This document shows, piece after piece, positions 27,580 to 35,784 of a stretch of 36,497 nt of DNA; within the stretch, counting starts at the first letter, position 1; the number at the start of each line of letters is the position of its first letter. Where the stretch lies: IMG/VR virus record IMGVR_UViG_3300032058_000003, positions 1 to 36,497 of that record, one strand, 5' to 3'. Source of the stretch: a virus. Both the position numbers and the translations under genes were made by a program. The notes beneath the pieces were generated by a model. It ran no database searches. It saw only the letters and a list, made by a program, of their open reading frames with translations, and was not told the DNA's origin.

Positions 27580-27914
27580 TGGCGAAGAGTTTGGTGGTCG
27601 CTCAGATCGTGTTCGATAAGCTGCCGGAGCTGCAGGGAGAGTTGAGACGGCAGGCGAGTGCAGCAATTCGCAAAGCTGCCCACGACGTTGAGGCCTATGC
27701 GAAAGCTGTAGTGCCGGTGGATACGGGCAATCTGAAGAATAGCATCCAGACAACGATGGAGTCCGATCTGACGGCGATTGTGGGGACGCACGTGGAGTAC
27801 GCGCCGTATGTTGAACTCGGCACATACAAGATGGCCGCTCGTCCATACCTGAGGCCCGCGGCTGAAGCGGTGCGGCCTAGCCTAGAGTCGGCCATGAAGG
27901 GGCTCCTGGGATGA
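27579..27914 (+). CDS. HK97 gp10-like tail-joining protein
   Basis: A 111-residue protein starting at ATG 27579, overlapping the head-closure stop. The signature VVPVDTGNLKNSIQTTMESD, THVEYAPYVELGTYKMAARP, YLRPAAEA is that of the HK97 gp10 family (conserved 'vDTG.L..Si' and 'YA.yvE.GT...aqPfl.Pa'). Members act at the neck or tail-completion step of siphoviruses. It lies between head closure and tail terminator as in HK97-like genomes. Confidence 0.92.
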   Translation: MAKSLVVAQIVFDKLPELQGELRRQASAAIRKAAHDVEAYAKAVVPVDTGNLKNSIQTTMESDLTAIVGTHVEYAPYVELGTYKMAARPYLRPAAEAVRPSLESAMKGLLG

Positions 27915-28348
27915 TCGAGACGGTTCGAGTCGAGCAGTGGCTGTATACGATCCTGACCGGTGATACCGGCGCGGGGAAGGTCAATACTCTGGTTAGCGGT
28001 CGTATCTACGCATACCAAGCACCGGAGGGAGCGGCTTTTCCGTTCGTAGTCTATTCCCGCCAGGCTGGCCACGATGTGATGGGGGTCGGCGCGGCGCGGA
28101 TCATGGCAAGTGAGGTTTACCAGGTCAAGGCGGTCGGCAAGGGGGCCACTGTATCATTTTGGACTATCAAGGCCATCGCCGACCGGATCGACGAAGTGCT
28201 GCAGGGGGCGAGTGGCAGCGTTGTCGATGGCCGGGTACTGTCTTGTGTTCGTGAGCAGATCATCAGCTACGTGGAAAACAGCGGTTCAGATGTGTATTCG
28301 CACCTGGGTGGGCTGTACCGTATCCAGGTGCAGGAGGTAGAAACGTGA
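27911..28348 (+). CDS. Tail terminator / tail completion protein (DUF3168-like)
   Basis: A 145-residue protein overlapping the previous gene by 4 bases (ATGA). The order 'WLY.iL' helix, GRIYAYQAPEGAAFPFVVYS, a strand region, then WTIKAIADRIDEVLQ and CVREQIISYVENSGSDVYSH, fits tail terminators of the DUF3168 type. These proteins cap the growing tail tube and join it to the head. The next gene is the tail tube, which is the expected order. Confidence 0.85.
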   Translation: MIETVRVEQWLYTILTGDTGAGKVNTLVSGRIYAYQAPEGAAFPFVVYSRQAGHDVMGVGAARIMASEVYQVKAVGKGATVSFWTIKAIADRIDEVLQGASGSVVDGRVLSCVREQIISYVENSGSDVYSHLGGLYRIQVQEVET

Positions 28349-29337
28349 GCGAGCGAACGACGATCAGCCAAGTCGTGCAGTTGGGCGCAGAGGCAGTTCC
28401 TGGGACTGCTGTAGCCGCGAACCGGCGTCTGCAAGCGGTCTCTATCGAGCCGGGGATCAAAGCGGACGTAAAGGGCTTCCGCCCGATGGGGGGCAAGTTC
28501 CCGGTCTTGTCGGCTCTTGGCAAAGAGTGGGTTGAAGCGAGGATCAGCGGGCAGGCGGCGTACAACGACCTCGCGTTTCTGCTGGCGAGTTGCCTAAGCT
28601 ACGACGAGCCGATGCGGCGGGGAACGACGGCTGCGTATGCGTGGGCGTTCGAGCCGGGGCAGTCCGCTGAGGACATTGTCAAGACATTCACAGTCGAGGC
28701 AGGGTCGGGTGTTCGTGCTGGCCGTTTCGCCTATGGGCTGGTGACCGAACTCGGGCTGAAGGCCGATCGAGAGAACGTTGAGGTCTCCGGGTCGATGTTG
28801 GGCCAGCAGTATGAGGATGGGGTTACTCTGACAGCGGGAGCGCAGGCGGTAGAACCCGTCCCCATTCTCCCGACGCAGATCGACGTGTTTCTCGACAGCA
28901 ACAGCGCGAACCTCGGCAACACGAAACTTACGCGAGTGCTCTCTGCCGAGTTCAACGTCAGCGACCGGTTCGGCCCTCTCTGGGTGCTGAACAGCGAGTT
29001 GCCGAGTTGGGCGGTGCATGTCGAGACAGAACCCAGAGCGACTCTCACACTCCTTGTCGAGGCCGACGACGAGGGGATGGCGTTGCTACCTGTCCTGCGG
29101 TCTGGGGACAAGCGGTTCGTGAGGCTGCAGGCAACTGGACCGGTCATCGACGACCCGTATACGTACCTACTGCAGCTAGACATGTGCCTAACGGTGGCTG
29201 ACGTTGGCGAGTTCAGCGACGAGGATGGAGTGTATGCGGTTGAGTGGACATTCAATGTCACGTACGATGCGGCCTGGGGCAAAGCCCTTACCTGCTCGCT
29301 GGTCAATACGTTGGCCGATCTGGGCGGAGGCAGCTGA
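28345..29337 (+). CDS. Major tail (tube) protein
   Basis: A 330-residue protein starting at GTG 28345 behind AGGAGGT. It opens with TISQVVQLGAEAVPGTAVAA, a common beginning of siphovirus tube proteins ('Q.G.E...GTAV.A...L'). It continues as alternating strands through GRFAYGLVTELGLKADRENV, EVSGSMLGQQYEDG and the Asp-rich C-terminal half. It forms the hexameric rings of the tail tube. It is followed directly by the tail assembly chaperone genes. Confidence 0.88.
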   Translation: MSERTTISQVVQLGAEAVPGTAVAANRRLQAVSIEPGIKADVKGFRPMGGKFPVLSALGKEWVEARISGQAAYNDLAFLLASCLSYDEPMRRGTTAAYAWAFEPGQSAEDIVKTFTVEAGSGVRAGRFAYGLVTELGLKADRENVEVSGSMLGQQYEDGVTLTAGAQAVEPVPILPTQIDVFLDSNSANLGNTKLTRVLSAEFNVSDRFGPLWVLNSELPSWAVHVETEPRATLTLLVEADDEGMALLPVLRSGDKRFVRLQATGPVIDDPYTYLLQLDMCLTVADVGEFSDEDGVYAVEWTFNVTYDAAWGKALTCSLVNTLADLGGGS

Positions 29338-29699
29338 TGCCTGTCAGAGTTGGGAATCTGGTGCGAGATCGCCGGACTGTCACCATGCCGATTGGTGACG
29401 AGTCGTTGACCATTACGTACCAGCCGAGTGGCATTACCCCCGACACTGAGGACAAGCTACGCGAGTATGCGGCAGATCAGCGGGGTGGGGCGATGCTGGT
29501 CGCTCTCCTCGTCGATTGTTTGGTTGAGTGGGACCTACTCGATGACCGTGGCAAACCTCTGCCAATCACGGCGGACAGCTTGCGGAAACTGCCGACGATT
29601 TTCCTCGCTCAGGTCGCGCAGGCGATCACCGAGGACATGCGCCCAAACCTGCCGAGCGCCGGAACCTCCGGCGCTGGCTCGCTACAGATGGGCGGCTAG
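29337..29699 (+). CDS. Tail assembly chaperone, short form (G-like)
   Basis: A 120-residue protein between the tail tube and tape measure genes, where the lambda G/GT pair lies. The N-terminus is beta (RRTVTMPIGDESLTITYQPS) and the rest helical. Near its 3' end it carries a -1 slippery heptamer, so a fraction of ribosomes make a longer GT-like fusion. The short form coats the tape measure protein during tail assembly. Its ATG overlaps the tail tube stop. Confidence 0.88.
   Translation: MPVRVGNLVRDRRTVTMPIGDESLTITYQPSGITPDTEDKLREYAADQRGGAMLVALLVDCLVEWDLLDDRGKPLPITADSLRKLPTIFLAQVAQAITEDMRPNLPSAGTSGAGSLQMGG
29642..29675 (+). promoter_or_regulatory. -1 ribosomal frameshift signal (CCCAAAC plus hairpin)
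   Basis: In frame the codons read CGC-CCA-AAC, so C-CCA-AAC at 29642-29648 is a perfect X-XXY-YYZ slippery site. After a 6-base spacer AGCGCCGGA (29655-29663) pairs perfectly with TCCGGCGCT (29667-29675) around a 3-base loop. The -1 frame then stays open to 29863. Confidence 0.9.
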
Positions 29700-29863
29700 G
29701 GGCGCCACCTGAGTGGTATCTCCTGATCCGGGCGGCACGGTACCTGGGTGTGCCGCCGTGGGAGTTGGCCCAGCAGCCAGTGACGTGGCGGGACTGGGCG
29801 CTAGTTGCCGAGAGCATGGAGAACCAGGCGGAGGCAGATAGGTTGAAGCGGAGTAACCGGTAA
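29648..29863 (+). CDS. Tail assembly chaperone, frameshifted extension (T-like)
   Basis: This is the -1 frame reached from the CCCAAAC site. It adds 71 residues to the first 104 of the 29337 product, for a 175-residue fusion. The extension runs KPAERRNLRRWLATDGRLGA, then PPEWYLLIRAARYLGVPPWE, then VTWRDWALVAESMENQAEAD, a helical T-like domain with the common 'PWEL...p..w.d.a....' ending. It has no start codon or ribosome site of its own, which supports translation by frameshifting. T domains recruit tail tube protein to the chaperone-coated tape measure. The stop overlaps the tape measure ATG by one base. Confidence 0.88.
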   Translation, partial: PAERRNLRRWLATDGRLGAPPEWYLLIRAARYLGVPPWELAQQPVTWRDWALVAESMENQAEADRLKRSNR

Positions 29864-32271
29864 TGGCGATCACAGCTGCGGAGCTGCTTGTCAAGATCGG
29901 CGCCGATACAGGTGGCGCCGAGCGGGGCATGCAATCGGTCAGCGCCAAGCTGGCCGACTTTGGCAAGTCGGCGACGATTGCTGGAGGGATGCTCACTGCT
30001 GGCCTGACCCTGCCACTCGTGGGCGTGGCCAAAGCTGGTGTCGAAGCCGCTACCGGCTTGGACCGTGAGATGCGTAACATCCAGAGTATCTCGAAGGCTA
30101 CTGACGAAGAGATCGCTGCTCTGTCGGAGACCTTCGTACGCATGAGCATGGACGTCAGCGTGACCACGGACTCGGCGCAGAAATTGGCAGCCGGATTCTA
30201 CGACATTCAGTCATCGGGGTTCGCCGGTGCGGACGCCATGACAGTACTGCAGGCCAGCACGAAGGCGGCAAGCGCCGGTCTGACCGACACTGCTGTGGCG
30301 AGCAAGGCAATCACAGCTGTGCTGAATGCCTATGGGATGTCCGCTGACCAGGCGACGCGGGTGAGCGATACGCTGTTCCGTACGGTGGATATCGGCGTTG
30401 TGAGCTTTGAGGAGCTGGCGACCAACCTGGGCGATGTGGTGGGTACGGGCGCCGTTGCTGGCGTCACCATCGAAGAATTGGGTGCTGCGTTTGCCACGAT
30501 GACCAAAGGCGGCATATCCGCTGCCGAGTCCGCGACGGCACTCAACCAGTTGATGCTATCGTTTATCTCGCCATCTAAGGCGGCGGCGGGAGCAGCAGTA
30601 GCACTGGGCGTTGACCTATCGGCAGCAGCACTGCAGAGCAAGGGCCTCGCAGGGGTAATGGCCGAGGTTACCCAGAAGACCGGCGGCAGTGTTGAGGCTC
30701 TGAGCGCTCTCTTTCCCAACGTGCGAGCGCTCAAAGCGGCGCTGTCATTGACACGCGGTGAGATGGGACCGTTCGCTGAGGACTTGGCAACCATCGGCAC
30801 AGCAGCGGGAGCGACACAGGCGGCTTTCGAGATACAGACCCGGTCGTTCGCGGCCCAGATGGCGTCGTTTCAGAATACTCTTCAGGGGCTGTTCATCGGT
30901 TTGGGGCAGATCATCCTGCCTGTTCTGACCGATCTGATAGCTCAGATCAAGCCTGTCATCGATCAGATCATGGGCCTGGACGAAGGTACAAAGCGGCTGA
31001 TCGTGACCATCGGGGCCGTGGCCGCCGCGGCCGGGCCTGTACTGCTCATCATCGGTGGATTGGCAGCAGGCCTGGGGGCGCTCTTGTCACCGATCGGGCT
31101 GGTGATTGCAGCGTTGGCGGCGCTGGGAGCTGCCTATGCCACCAACTTCGGCGGCATGCGTGACGCAGTCGATCAGCTCGTTGCGCAGGCTCAGGCCGTA
31201 TGGCCCGCCATACAGACCACGATCACCACAGCGGTTCAGACGATCCAGACTGTGATCGCGAGAGTCTTCACTGCGATCCAAGAGTTCTGGTACCAGCATG
31301 GTGACGAGATCCTCACCTTTGCACGAACCGTCTGGGGCGCGATCCAGCAGTTCGTCGACCTCGCTGTCCGCAACATCTCTGACATCGTGACCACAGTCAT
31401 GGCGACCGTGCAGAAATTTTGGGATGAGAACGGCCAACAGATCATGGAGGCCACGCAGATTGTCTGGAATCGGATCTGGCAGATCATCAGTACGATCATG
31501 CATGTGATACAGACGATCTGGCGAGACCATGGCGAGCAGATACTGCACGTCGCCCAGAACGTCTGGAACAGCATCAAGGTTGTGATCGAGACGATGATCA
31601 ATGTAATCCTGGGAATCATCAAGCTGGTTACGTCGCTGATCCGGGGCGACTGGGAGGGCGCCTGGGAGGCGATCAGGGGGATCGCTGAGAGTGTCTGGAA
31701 TGGTATCTACCGTATCATCTCGAACTTGCTGGACAGTATCAAGACGATCATCTTCATCGCGCTTGACTCTGTGCGACCTCTCTGGGAGAGAGTCTGGGGA
31801 GGGATCCAGGACACGACCGAGCGCATCTGGGAGGGGATCGTCAGCACGGTGAGGAATGCGATCAACTCGATCATCAGGGGGATCAACTCACTGATCACAG
31901 CCTGGAACCGGTTGGAGTTCCGCATACCGGGGTTCGGCGTAGACATCCCCAAGGTCGACATCCCTGGAATCGGCACGGTGGGGGGAGGGCACCTGGGCTG
32001 GCCAGGGATTACGATCGGCACACCAGACATCCCGACCATCCCACTGTTGGCGGCTGGTGGTTTAGTCACACGTCCAACGCTGGCCATGCTCGGCGAGCAG
32101 GGACCGGAGGCAGTGCTGCCGCTGGATAGACTAGATGTCCTCGCTGAGCGCATCGCCGCCGCCGTCGCCGGCCGCCCGACCTACACGATCAACGCGCAGT
32201 ATCGCTACCAAGATGAGCGGTCGCTGCGAGACGACTTGAGGCTGCTGCAGTTGCTGGGAGTGGCGATATGA
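29863..32271 (+). CDS. Tape measure protein
   Basis: An 802-residue protein, the longest reading frame of the genome. The N-terminus (AAELLVKIGADTGGAERGMQ) and the region LDREMRNIQSISKATDEEIA, then SMDVSVTTDSAQKLAAGFYD and SAYGM-like repeats, match the TP901-type tape measure core. Hydrophobic segments lie at about residues 380-430. These are followed by repeated amphipathic units with Trp (VWPAIQTTI..., EFWYQHGDEIL..., KFWDENGQQIM..., TIWRDHGEQIL...). The C-terminus has the usual GGLVTRPTLAMLGEQGPEAV box. It sets tail length and probably forms the DNA channel into the host membrane. Confidence 0.95.
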   Translation: MAITAAELLVKIGADTGGAERGMQSVSAKLADFGKSATIAGGMLTAGLTLPLVGVAKAGVEAATGLDREMRNIQSISKATDEEIAALSETFVRMSMDVSVTTDSAQKLAAGFYDIQSSGFAGADAMTVLQASTKAASAGLTDTAVASKAITAVLNAYGMSADQATRVSDTLFRTVDIGVVSFEELATNLGDVVGTGAVAGVTIEELGAAFATMTKGGISAAESATALNQLMLSFISPSKAAAGAAVALGVDLSAAALQSKGLAGVMAEVTQKTGGSVEALSALFPNVRALKAALSLTRGEMGPFAEDLATIGTAAGATQAAFEIQTRSFAAQMASFQNTLQGLFIGLGQIILPVLTDLIAQIKPVIDQIMGLDEGTKRLIVTIGAVAAAAGPVLLIIGGLAAGLGALLSPIGLVIAALAALGAAYATNFGGMRDAVDQLVAQAQAVWPAIQTTITTAVQTIQTVIARVFTAIQEFWYQHGDEILTFARTVWGAIQQFVDLAVRNISDIVTTVMATVQKFWDENGQQIMEATQIVWNRIWQIISTIMHVIQTIWRDHGEQILHVAQNVWNSIKVVIETMINVILGIIKLVTSLIRGDWEGAWEAIRGIAESVWNGIYRIISNLLDSIKTIIFIALDSVRPLWERVWGGIQDTTERIWEGIVSTVRNAINSIIRGINSLITAWNRLEFRIPGFGVDIPKVDIPGIGTVGGGHLGWPGITIGTPDIPTIPLLAAGGLVTRPTLAMLGEQGPEAVLPLDRLDVLAERIAAAVAGRPTYTINAQYRYQDERSLRDDLRLLQLLGVAI

Positions 32272-33155
32272 CCTGGCAGGTATCGGTTGTCAGCCGTGGA
32301 ACCGAGTACAACCTGTCGGACAACCAGGATTACCTGCTCACCGGCATCGACGGCATCGCGGCGGCGCCGGTGGCTCGAATCAGTGAGCGAGGGCCGATGC
32401 AGCACGGCGAATCTGACCTTGGCTACCGATTGCAGCCTCGGCGGATCGCGTTGGCACTGATGGTGCGGGGAGGCGATACAGCGGCTTGGTTCGCCAGGCG
32501 AGAGACATTGCTGCGTATATTCCGTAGCAGTGACAGTCCGGTCAAACTGAAGATCGTCAATGGTGACATCGTACGCCAAGTCGACTGCCACCTGAGCGGG
32601 ACGATGGAGATGGCGCCGGAGGTCGGGCTGTCACCGCGCTGGCAGCGGGTGGGGATCGAGCTGCTGGCGCCGGACCCCATCTGGTACGACCCGGTAGGCG
32701 TGACCGAGATTTTTGAGTTAGGTGCCGGTGGGCAGACGATGGATATCCCACTGGCCATCCCTTGGAAGGTGGGAGCCAGCACGATCAGCACCACTCGTCG
32801 AGTCAACTACGCTGGGACCTGGGACGCTTGGCCTGTGGTGATCATCACCGGTCCCATCACTAACTGCGTCATCACCAACGAGACGATGGGGGACAGGCTG
32901 GACTTCACAGGTACGACCATCGGCGCCGGGGTGAGCTACACTATCGATTGCCGTTACGGGTACAAGACAGTGACCCGCAGTGACGGCGCCAACCGCGTCC
33001 AGGACCTCACGGCGAACAGCAACCTGGCGACGTTTCGGGTCGGCGCACACCCAGACGTGCTTGACGGGGTCAACATTTTTCGGGTTCGGGGGTCTGGCTG
33101 TACTGCAGCTACGCAGGTTGTCCTGCAGTTTCACACACGATACGTGGGGGTATAG
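32268..33155 (+). CDS. Distal tail protein (Dit-like)
   Basis: A 295-residue protein overlapping the tape measure end by 4 bases. The N-terminal half (YLLTGIDGIAAAPVARISER, RRIALALMVRGGDTAAWFAR, RETLLRIFR) followed by LKIVNGDIVRQVDCHLSGTM and LLAPDPIWYDP matches the phage distal tail family (Sipho_tail), including the 'l.a.DP.wy' motif. A beta-rich C-terminal domain (residues 160-295) with LDFTGTTIGAGVSYTIDCRY follows. It forms the hexameric hub between tube and baseplate. Confidence 0.88.
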   Translation: MTWQVSVVSRGTEYNLSDNQDYLLTGIDGIAAAPVARISERGPMQHGESDLGYRLQPRRIALALMVRGGDTAAWFARRETLLRIFRSSDSPVKLKIVNGDIVRQVDCHLSGTMEMAPEVGLSPRWQRVGIELLAPDPIWYDPVGVTEIFELGAGGQTMDIPLAIPWKVGASTISTTRRVNYAGTWDAWPVVIITGPITNCVITNETMGDRLDFTGTTIGAGVSYTIDCRYGYKTVTRSDGANRVQDLTANSNLATFRVGAHPDVLDGVNIFRVRGSGCTAATQVVLQFHTRYVGV

Positions 33156-33157
33156 AG

Positions 33158-34702
33158 ATGGCAGAGTTCTCAATCTTCTGGACAACGGGGGCTACTGGTG
33201 ATGGGGCTTCGCCGTACACGACGGCGCAGATCACCGCTTGGCTGCGGCGGACCTTCGCCCCAGGGCAGGCCAACGGGGGCGTCCTCAGGGGGTACGGCAA
33301 CGAGCTCGCGGTCTCGGGGACGTCCTCGCCAGTCACCGTGGGGACAGGGGCGGCGCAGGTCTATGGCTACCCGTATGAGAACGACTCGGCTGTGACCGTG
33401 ACTATCCCCACGCCATCGAGCGCTACCCGGATCGACTGGATCGTGCTGCGGGCCAGCTGGCCCGCGCAGACTGTGCGGATCGCGCACGTCGCTGGTACCG
33501 AGGGGGGTGGAGCCCCGTCACTGACTCAGATGCCAGGGACAGTCTACGACATCCCCCTGGCCCGGGTGTCTATCACCACAGGGGGCGTGATCACCGTTAC
33601 GGACCAACGGGTCTTCTGCACCTTTGGAACGGTGCTGCAGACAGCCAACCTGGCAGACAGCGCTGTTACCGTAGCCAAGATCGCAGATGGGGCCATCACA
33701 ACAGCCAAGTTGGCCAGTGGGGTTCTGAGTGCCGACACTACGGGCCGTGCCAAGATGGCCGACGGCTTCGTCACCACGGCCAAGATCGTAGATGGAGCGA
33801 TCTCTATGGCCAAGCTTGCGGCCAACGCCGTAACCAACGACAAGTTCCGCCAGTCTGGTGCCTGCTCTGTCGTTGGACGTTCGGCCAACTCCATGGGGAA
33901 CGTGGCGGACATCTCGGCGGGGAGCAATGATACATTGTTGCGGCGAGTGAGCGACGCACTCAGCTTTGGTGTGCTCACCCTGGACATGATCCCGGATGCC
34001 CTCATCACCGGCGCCAAACTCGCAGCCAACGCCGTGACCAACGATAAGTTTCGCCAGTCAGCAGGCCTGTCCGTCGTGGGGCGCAGCGCCAACTCCACGG
34101 GCAATGTGGCGGACATCTCGGCAGGCACGGACGGACACGTGCTCAGGCGGAGTGGGACGACACTGGGTTTTGGCCAGGTTGCTACGGCAGGCATTGCTGA
34201 TGGGGCAGTGACAGCGGCTAAGATCGCCAACCGCCAGCGGCGGTTTCTTGTGCCAGCAGTATTTGCGAGGAACGAGACCGATGGGACGTATCTCAACTGG
34301 GGCGACGCCAACGCCCCTGGTTGGAATACCCCAGACAACAAGCGGAGCACCCTCGTTGGGGGCTTCCTGGTCCCTAGGGACTATGTCTCTGGTATGTACA
34401 TCTACGCCGTAGTACTCCCCCAGGCGTCGGGCTATCTCTACTGTGAGCACCTGTTCCGCAGCGCCAAAGCAGAGGAGACGTTCCCACAGCATGGACATAC
34501 GGAGTTTTATACGGCGGCATTCGTTACGAATAACAGGGTCCAGGAGATTCAGGCCATCGGCCCGGCTACGCAGCTACAGTACGTTGAGCCCGACGAGTAT
34601 GTGATGCTGCGGTGGGCGCGCGATGCTACGTCTGCATACGATACGATCAACACCACCTGCAGGTTCCTCGGCTGGATGGTTTACTATACGGCAGATAGCT
34701 GA
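33158..34702 (+). CDS. Baseplate / tail fibre protein with internal repeats
   Basis: A 514-residue protein. The N-terminal 150 residues resemble a baseplate-attached upper region, with ...GYPYENDSAVTVTIPTPSS and RIDWIVLRASW. From about residue 160 come repeated 'AKIADGAITTAKLASG' units, typical of fibre shafts. A module beginning AANAVTNDKFRQS and continuing with VVGRSAN...GNVADISAG occurs twice, starting near residues 224 and 289. The C-terminal 130 residues form a distinct domain with aromatic residues, possibly for host binding. It may be one of two fibres, the other starting at 35781. Confidence 0.82.
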   Translation: MAEFSIFWTTGATGDGASPYTTAQITAWLRRTFAPGQANGGVLRGYGNELAVSGTSSPVTVGTGAAQVYGYPYENDSAVTVTIPTPSSATRIDWIVLRASWPAQTVRIAHVAGTEGGGAPSLTQMPGTVYDIPLARVSITTGGVITVTDQRVFCTFGTVLQTANLADSAVTVAKIADGAITTAKLASGVLSADTTGRAKMADGFVTTAKIVDGAISMAKLAANAVTNDKFRQSGACSVVGRSANSMGNVADISAGSNDTLLRRVSDALSFGVLTLDMIPDALITGAKLAANAVTNDKFRQSAGLSVVGRSANSTGNVADISAGTDGHVLRRSGTTLGFGQVATAGIADGAVTAAKIANRQRRFLVPAVFARNETDGTYLNWGDANAPGWNTPDNKRSTLVGGFLVPRDYVSGMYIYAVVLPQASGYLYCEHLFRSAKAEETFPQHGHTEFYTAAFVTNNRVQEIQAIGPATQLQYVEPDEYVMLRWARDATSAYDTINTTCRFLGWMVYYTADS

Positions 34703-35784
34703 TGGCTACTGAGTACCGCCTGGACATCTACACTGCTGCTGGCGTGAAGTTAGCAGAGGTCTCTGACTTCTGGATGCTGCGGTACCGCCGGCAAGTCAAT
34801 GCGCCAGGAGTCCTGTCGTTCACTCTGGCTGGAGATCACCGCGTTGTCCCGCAGCTGGAGCACAATAGCCAGGTGATCGTCTACCGCCGCAATGCGGCGA
34901 TGGGGTTGCCGTGGACGGCGGACTTCTACGGGCTCTTCCGAGGGCAGAAGCGCAACTATACAGATCATGACACGTTCGCCGCAACGTGCCCCGGCATCCT
35001 GACGATGCTCTCGTGGCGAATCGTGGCCTGGAAGGCGGGGATCAGCAACCGGTCGTCGTTTTCCAGCGCCAGGGCTGAGACCGTGATGAAAACGCTGGTC
35101 TCCTACAACGCGGGGGCCAATGCGACGACGGCGAACGGTCGGATCAGGAACGGGATGATCCCAGGGATCAGCGTCCAGGTAGACGGTGCCCGCGGCAACA
35201 CGATCTCAGTCGACTGTGCCTGGGATAACCTGCTGGAGATATTGCAGAAGGTGGCGGGCATCGGCGGCGGGGATTTTGATCTGATCAAGATCGGCGCGGC
35301 GGCCTGGGAGTTCCGCTGGTATACAGGACAGCGGGGGACTGACCGCACGGCGTCCCTGCTCTTCGCGCTGGAGCGGGGCAACATGGCCGAGCCAGAGTAC
35401 GAGTACGACCGGGTTGATGAGCGAACGGTCGCTGTTGTCGGGGGGCAGGGCGAGGGAAGCGACCGGGTGGTGGTGGTACGCTCGGGGCCGGACTACTCCG
35501 CGGGGAATGACATCGAGACCTTCGTGGATGCCCGTAACTGCACGACAACTGGGGGGCTGAACAGCAGCGGCGATTCCCGGCTGGTGGCTCTGAGGGCTCG
35601 GCAGGAGTTTACGTATCGAGTAGTGCAGACTCCAGGCTGCACGTATGGCGTGCATTACGAACTGGGCGACCTGGTGAGGGCACAGTACGGCACCGTCAAT
35701 GTGACGCAGAAGATCGTGGGCGTGACGATCAGCCTGAGCCGCGATGGAGCTGAGACGATCGATGTGGAGATGCAGACTATATGA
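34702..35784 (+). CDS. Tail-associated protein (ReqiPepy6 Gp37-like)
   Basis: A 360-residue protein overlapping the previous stop by one base. The opening YRLDIYTAAGVKLAEVSDFW, MLRYRRQVNAPGVLSFTL and the region DHDTFAATCPGILTMLSWRI, then EYEYDRVDERTVAVVGGQGE and VHYELGDLVRAQYG, fit the siphovirus Gp37-like/hub family. Members are baseplate hub-type proteins found in tail operons of phages of Actinobacteria and other GC-rich hosts. It probably forms part of the tip complex below the distal tail protein. The stop overlaps the next start (ATGA). Confidence 0.82.
   Translation: MATEYRLDIYTAAGVKLAEVSDFWMLRYRRQVNAPGVLSFTLAGDHRVVPQLEHNSQVIVYRRNAAMGLPWTADFYGLFRGQKRNYTDHDTFAATCPGILTMLSWRIVAWKAGISNRSSFSSARAETVMKTLVSYNAGANATTANGRIRNGMIPGISVQVDGARGNTISVDCAWDNLLEILQKVAGIGGGDFDLIKIGAAAWEFRWYTGQRGTDRTASLLFALERGNMAEPEYEYDRVDERTVAVVGGQGEGSDRVVVVRSGPDYSAGNDIETFVDARNCTTTGGLNSSGDSRLVALRARQEFTYRVVQTPGCTYGVHYELGDLVRAQYGTVNVTQKIVGVTISLSRDGAETIDVEMQTI

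Noticed and set aside
29682-30167. Reverse-strand ORFs opposite the tape measure and chaperone genes
   Set aside because: They are antisense shadows in GC-rich DNA without motifs; the + strand gene set is complete and tightly overlapping.
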